A stretch of DNA of 64,000 nt, taken from the NCBI RefSeq assembly GCF_040730185.1, contig NZ_CP160402.1:124001-188000 (forward strand), given 5' to 3'. Both the position numbers and the translations under genes were made by a program. Below are positions 59,888 through 64,000 of the stretch, in pieces; positions within the stretch are counted from its first letter, which is position 1; each line of letters opens with the position of its first letter. This DNA comes from Streptomyces sp. Je 1-332 (GTDB lineage: Bacteria; Actinomycetota; Actinomycetes; Streptomycetales; Streptomycetaceae). The notes under the pieces are model-generated. The model was not told where the DNA came from. It made no database searches and worked only from the letters and a program-made list of their open reading frames with translations.

Positions 59888-61599
59888 GACGGCTTCACCA
59901 GGGACTTGACGACCTGTACGGGTCGTACGCCGACGGGGTGCAGTCGGTATGCCCCCACGGCTGCGGGCACGGTGAGGGTTTCGGCGAACGCCAAGTCATG
60001 ACGCCGGCCGTCGGCGGTCTCCACCACCACGCCGTCACCGGCGGCGACGTTGAGGATGTGGAAACGGCCCTCGGTGTCGTCGTCGGCCGGCTCCGTCCCC
60101 TCCAGCACCAGCCGGTGGACCGCGTAGAACATCTCGGGCAGAGCGCCGACGATCTCCTCGCGCCAGCCCGGGCCCTCGCGCAGGACGCGCGGCTGCGGGA
60201 CGAGGTCCTCGACGACCTCGGTGCCGCGTCGCTCGGTGTCGAGGTTGGCGAAGGCATGAGCGTGCGACAGCGGCCTGGGCACCCCGGAGTCGGAGCGGCG
60301 CAGCCAGTCGTAGAAGCGCAGCGAGTAGAGGTAGGGCGTGGCGCTGATCTCCAGCACGAGGTTGCCCGCGCCCGATGCGTGCGGGGTCCCGGCCGGGATC
60401 ATGAACAGCTGGCCGGGGTCGGCGGGGAACGTCTGGATGTGGTCCTCGACGTGCAGCGGCGTGCCGTGCGCCGCCGAGGCCTCGACTTCCTTGCGGAGGA
60501 TGTCCACGTCGGTACTCTGCCGCAGCCCGAGGAAGACCTGCGATCCGGGGTCGCTCGCCGTGACGTAGTAGGTCTCGTGCTGGGTGTAGGACCAGCCGAA
60601 GTTCTCCCGCATGTACTGCTCCTGCGGGTGGCAGTGCAGCGAGAGGTTGCCACCCCCGACCGTGTCGAGGTAGTCGAAACGGATGGGGAAGGAGGTGCCG
60701 TAGCGTGCGTGCACGTCGGCGCCGAGGAACCGTTCGGGGTGCAGGACGCACAGCAGCTGGAACGGCAGTTCCACCTGCGCTCCGGCGTCCTGGCCGACGA
60801 GGACGCCGGCTTCGGGGGCGATCAGCTCGTAGCCCAGTGCGGTGTTGCCGCCCTCGGGCTCGAAGCCGAGCTGCTCGGCGGCCCACTTTCCGCCCCAGGC
60901 GGTGGAGTTGAAGTACGGGCGGGTGCGCACCGGCTGCTGGGCGAGCGCGGTCAGGGTGGCGCGAAAGGCCTCGCCGTCCAGGGAGGCGGGGGCCTGCGGG
61001 TCCTGCACGTCGACCCAGCGGTCGATGGTGGGCGCCAGTGCGTCGCGGTGGCGGTCGGCGACCGGCCAGTCGGTGTAGAAGAGGCGGCGCAGTTCGCCGG
61101 GGGTGTCGGGGTGCCCCAGATTGACGCCTACGGGCAGGGTTCCGGAGGCCACGGCGGTCTCGGCGTAGCGCTTGGGCAGGTCGGCCCACCAGAGCAGGTC
61201 GGGCGAGCACAGGGCGGAGCCGGGGCCGAAGACCAGCAGAACACCGCTCGCGGGCCGATCGACGTTCAGCGGGCCCTCGAAGAGGTCGGCCATGTCGAAC
61301 TCTGCGAGCGGCAGGAAGAAGACATCGCCGCCGTCGCGAGGGGTGCACAGCCGCTCGACGGCTGCCGGTGACCAGTGCTCGCGCACATCCAGGACCGCGA
61401 CTTCGGTGCCCTGGGCGCGCAGGGCGGCGGCGAGCCCCTGTGCTGCCGCGTTCCAGTCCAGGGCCGCCGGTCCGTCCAGGGCGAGCACGGTCGGCCGGTC
61501 GGGCAGGGTCGCCGCGACCTCGTTCCACCCCGTGACCACGGTGCCGGTGGCCGCCGGGTAGCGGGGGTTGCGTTCGTAGGGTCGGGGCTCTGAGTGCAC
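59884..61599 (-). CDS. Class I mannose-6-phosphate isomerase, long form
   Basis: A 571-residue ManA-type isomerase, well over the roughly 400 of the standard enzyme. GTG 61599 with AGGAG. The C-terminal cupin half has the zinc set LSLHCHPQEQYM and PLHVEDHIQTF, IPAGTPHASG, and an FNSTAWGGKWAAEQLG opening. The N-terminal 210 residues form an alpha/beta domain (VLALDGPAALDWN, GTEVAVLDVREHW, DVFFLPLAEFDMADLFEGP) that looks like a uridine-kinase-type P-loop fold with the Walker lysine missing. It supplies fructose-6-phosphate from mannose-6-phosphate made by the neighbouring kinase. Confidence 0.85.
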   Translation of the reverse strand: MHSEPRPYERNPRYPAATGTVVTGWNEVAATLPDRPTVLALDGPAALDWNAAAQGLAAALRAQGTEVAVLDVREHWSPAAVERLCTPRDGGDVFFLPLAEFDMADLFEGPLNVDRPASGVLLVFGPGSALCSPDLLWWADLPKRYAETAVASGTLPVGVNLGHPDTPGELRRLFYTDWPVADRHRDALAPTIDRWVDVQDPQAPASLDGEAFRATLTALAQQPVRTRPYFNSTAWGGKWAAEQLGFEPEGGNTALGYELIAPEAGVLVGQDAGAQVELPFQLLCVLHPERFLGADVHARYGTSFPIRFDYLDTVGGGNLSLHCHPQEQYMRENFGWSYTQHETYYVTASDPGSQVFLGLRQSTDVDILRKEVEASAAHGTPLHVEDHIQTFPADPGQLFMIPAGTPHASGAGNLVLEISATPYLYSLRFYDWLRRSDSGVPRPLSHAHAFANLDTERRGTEVVEDLVPQPRVLREGPGWREEIVGALPEMFYAVHRLVLEGTEPADDDTEGRFHILNVAAGDGVVVETADGRRHDLAFAETLTVPAAVGAYRLHPVGVRPVQVVKSLVKPS

Positions 61600-61634
61600 A
61601 GGTACTCCAGGAGTGGTGAGCGGGGGCAGCCGGA

Positions 61635-61649
61635 ATGTTATCGATACCA
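61635..61649. promoter_or_regulatory. LacI-type operator, copy 1
   Basis: ATGTTATCGATACCA, nearly palindromic around TATCGATA, 36 bp upstream of the isomerase start on the minus-strand side. Confidence 0.75.
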
Positions 61650-61747
61650 ATCAGAGTGCACAAGATGAATGCTCAGCGGCAAGTCATAACCGCTGCCAGG
61701 GACGGCACACAGACGGATTCCCGCAACAGAGTCTTGTTTCGGCCTCA

Positions 61748-61762
61748 TGGTGTCGTTAACAT
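61748..61762. promoter_or_regulatory. LacI-type operator, copy 2
   Basis: TGGTGTCGTTAACAT; its complement ATGTTAACGACACCA matches copy 1 at 13 of 15 positions. It lies on the side of the solute-binding protein gene. Confidence 0.7.
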
Positions 61763-61885
61763 CCTGGCCATCCGAACCGCCGATGCCGTGCGGTACGGCG
61801 AGATCTCGCGGAGGGCGTCAGGCCCTCTCACCCACCACACCCCAGAGCCAGGGATCCCGTCCGGGATCCACAGGGAAGGGCACCC

Positions 61886-63199
61886 ATGAGATCAATCGGC
61901 GGGGCGACGCAGTGGCCGCCCCACCCGCTCGGCCGCCGCAGCGTCCTCGCGGGCATCGGAGCGGGCGCCGCGGTCGCGCTGGCCGGCTGCGCCCGCGGCG
62001 ACAGCACCGCGGTGCAGCCGGGGACCACCTCGCTCACCAACGACAACGCCACCTGGGACCGGGGCTATGTCGCGGCCGGGCGGGAGCTCAAGAAGCTCAC
62101 CGGTCACGCGCTGCGTCCGCTGTCCAACCCGAACCCCACGTCGTACAAGCAGGTCACGCAAATCTCACTGCAGACGACCAAGGCCACCGACATGATCAAG
62201 TGGGCCTCGGGCTACTTCCTCAAGTCGCTGGCCCGTACCGGTGAGCTCAGCGATCTCTCCTCGATATGGGCCGACTACGAGGACAAGGAGTGGGTCACCC
62301 CTCAGACCCGTGAGGCGATGTCCTACCGCGGCTCCGTCTACGGGATACCCCTCTACGAGTCGTACTACGTGCTGTTCTACAACACGGCCCTCTTCCGCAA
62401 GCACGGTCTGCGCGCTCCTGACACCTGGGACGAGCTGCTGCACAACGCCGAGGTGCTGAAGAAGGCCGGAGTCATCCCGTTCGTGGCGACCCAGGCCGGC
62501 AACTGGCCCGCCTACGAGTGGTTCCAGGAGCTGGTCAGCAAGGTGGATCCCGACTTCTACGCGGACCTGGTCAGCGGGAAGGCGCAGTACACCGACCCGC
62601 AGGCGCACAAGGCACTGCAGATCTGGCAGGACTTCATGCGCAAAGGCTGGATGACGCCGGCGGACTTCGACCAGAACAACGGCCCTGCCGCGCTGAAGTC
62701 AGGGCGCGTCGGCATGTTTCTGCACGGCTCGTGGCAGTCGCAGGGGATCGCCGCCACGGGTATGAAGCCCGGCACGGACTTCGACGCCTTCGTTCTGCCT
62801 CCCGTCGAATCATCCACCCGGCGCTCCGTGATCACCGAGTCCGGTGTTCTCGCCGTCCCGCGCAAGGCCGTTTCGCACGACGCGGCGATGGCCAACGCGG
62901 CGCACTGGCTCGACCCGAAGGTCCAGCAGGTGTGGACCGACTTCCTGCAGGACGCCTCGGCCAATCCGCGCTCCCGGCCGGGCAACCCGGTGATGGCGAG
63001 CCTCAAAGAGCGCGCGCGCAAGGAACGTTGGGCACAGCTTCCCCGCTACGGCGAGTCAGGCCCGCCCAACCTCATCCAGGGAAACACCGATGACCTGGGC
63101 AGTTTCATGACCGGCGCATCCTCCCCGCAGGCCACCTTGCGCAGCATGGCCGGCCGGGCGGCGGAGGAATGGGCCGCGTGGGAGAGGGACGAAGCATGA
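61886..63199 (+). CDS. ABC sugar transporter, solute-binding lipoprotein
   Basis: A 437-residue extracellular binding protein. TAT-like GRRSVLAGIGAGAAVALAGC with lipobox LAGC (Cys 35). The binding fold includes GSVYGIPLYESYYVLFYNTA, APDTWDELLHNAEVLKKAGV, GRVGMFLHGSWQSQGIAATG, and VLAVPRKAVSHDAAMANAAH. Family 1 sugar-binding proteins of this type take up oligosaccharides. It is the first gene of an ABC operon that includes the permease, divergent from the isomerase. Confidence 0.92.
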   Translation: MRSIGGATQWPPHPLGRRSVLAGIGAGAAVALAGCARGDSTAVQPGTTSLTNDNATWDRGYVAAGRELKKLTGHALRPLSNPNPTSYKQVTQISLQTTKATDMIKWASGYFLKSLARTGELSDLSSIWADYEDKEWVTPQTREAMSYRGSVYGIPLYESYYVLFYNTALFRKHGLRAPDTWDELLHNAEVLKKAGVIPFVATQAGNWPAYEWFQELVSKVDPDFYADLVSGKAQYTDPQAHKALQIWQDFMRKGWMTPADFDQNNGPAALKSGRVGMFLHGSWQSQGIAATGMKPGTDFDAFVLPPVESSTRRSVITESGVLAVPRKAVSHDAAMANAAHWLDPKVQQVWTDFLQDASANPRSRPGNPVMASLKERARKERWAQLPRYGESGPPNLIQGNTDDLGSFMTGASSPQATLRSMAGRAAEEWAAWERDEA

Positions 63200-64000
63200 G
63201 TTCTTCCGTCGAACAACGGCGACCGCTGCTTCCCGGGCCGGATGCCTCCCCCGGTCCGCACCCGTCAGCCCCCACGCCCACGCGTCGCCGCCCCCGGCGG
63301 CTGACGGGCAAACTGGCCGCGACCGGATTCCTGGCCCCTGCTGTGCTCTTCGTGGGCGCACTGCTGCTGCTCCCGTTCGCCACCACCGTCTACCGGAGCT
63401 TCTTCGACGACCGGCGCATCTCCGGCTTCGCCGAATTCGACAACTACCTCCTCTTCCTCAACGATCCGACGCTGACCCGGTCGATCCAGAACACCTTGAT
63501 GTGGGTGGTCGGCTCAGTCGCCCTCCCGATGGTGCTTGGCCTGGCCATCGCGGTGCTGACGCACAGCGGCGGATTGTCTCGCGTGGCCCGCCTGCTGGTC
63601 GTCCTTCCCTATGCCCTGTCCGGATCAGCCGTCGCGGTGGTGTGGCACTTCGTCCTGACCACCGACGGCGCCGCCAACCAGGTACTCAAGGCGTTCGGCC
63701 TCGATGCCTTCGCCCAGGGATGGCTCCTCGAATGGCCTGGCAACACACTGGTCATGATCATCGCCAACACCTGGCAGGCCGCGGGCGTCGCGGTGATCCT
63801 CTTCCTGGTCGGACTGCAGACCATCCCGCCCGAGACCCTGGAGGCCGCTTCCCTGGACGGTGCGGCGGGCTGGCGGAAGTTCTGGTACGTCGTCCTGCCC
63901 CAGCTGCGGACCGTGTCGGTGATCGTCGTCGGGACCAGCCTGGTCGGCGGCCTCAAGTCCTTCGACCTGATCTGGGTGCTCACCCAGGGAGGGCCCGGCC
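63196..64000 (+). CDS. ABC sugar transporter permease, 3' end cut by window
   Basis: First permease of the ABC importer; 268 residues visible and open at the right edge. ATG 63196 overlaps the upstream stop (ATGA). A Pro/Arg-rich cytoplasmic N-terminus leads into GFLAPAVLFVGALLLLPFAT (helix 1), then NTLMWVVGSVALPMVLGLAI; the cytoplasmic EAA loop reads LEAASLDGAAGWRKFWYVVL and is followed by a further helix. A second permease should follow outside the window. Confidence 0.92.
   Translation, partial: MSSSVEQRRPLLPGPDASPGPHPSAPTPTRRRPRRLTGKLAATGFLAPAVLFVGALLLLPFATTVYRSFFDDRRISGFAEFDNYLLFLNDPTLTRSIQNTLMWVVGSVALPMVLGLAIAVLTHSGGLSRVARLLVVLPYALSGSAVAVVWHFVLTTDGAANQVLKAFGLDAFAQGWLLEWPGNTLVMIIANTWQAAGVAVILFLVGLQTIPPETLEAASLDGAAGWRKFWYVVLPQLRTVSVIVVGTSLVGGLKSFDLIWVLTQGGPG

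Overview
The window is high-GC DNA with actinobacterial gene style: GTG starts, GGAGG-type ribosome binding sites, twin-arginine and lipobox signals, and many LacI, ROK, LysR and MarR regulators. It is almost certainly a Streptomyces chromosome, and the mix of accessory genes, insertion-sequence debris and sugar-use islands suggests a chromosome arm. I found no rRNA, tRNA or CRISPR array.

Layout. 1-12 kb: a 5'-truncated sensor kinase, then secreted or lipid-anchored proteins (including a paralogous family of small exported repeat proteins with a decayed third member), a YdeI-like protein, a lipoprotein with an HExxH motif, an ATP-grasp peptide ligase of the pheganomycin type and an RDD membrane protein. 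12-15 kb: a three-gene isoprenoid unit (small protein, polyprenyl diphosphate synthase, MpaB-like oxygenase). 15.5-17.6 kb: an insertion-sequence graveyard with one apparently intact IS5-family element. 17.6-27.4 kb: hypothetical genes, DinB, M23 peptidase, GPP34, two coupled CNNM/CBS membrane proteins, a DHFR-like reductase and a GNAT acetyltransferase.

27.5-47.3 kb is a carbohydrate/sugar-acid island. A LacI regulator, two TIM-barrel epimerase-like proteins, a Gfo/Idh/MocA dehydrogenase, a ROK regulator, a beta-propeller protein, a DUF1080 (3-keto-glycoside hydrolase family) protein, an MFS importer, a VOC protein, an SDR and a cupin together resemble a 3-keto-glycoside route. It is followed by an MFS / RraA-aldolase / PfkB-kinase operon flanked by two paralogous LysR regulators, and by an exported RraA-like protein next to a TAT-exported enolase-superfamily enzyme. 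54.5-64 kb is a mannoside island: GH38 alpha-mannosidase, LacI, ROK kinase, a long class I mannose-6-phosphate isomerase, and an ABC sugar importer running off the right edge. A 15-bp operator is repeated in its divergent promoter region.

47.4-54.5 kb holds transposase and SUKH fragments, a nitroreductase/MarR divergent pair, VOC and lipoprotein genes, a CDF metal transporter and the most striking gene in the window: at 51392-52171 (minus strand) a 259-residue protein that reads as a fused histone doublet, an H2A-like histone fold followed by an H2B-like one.
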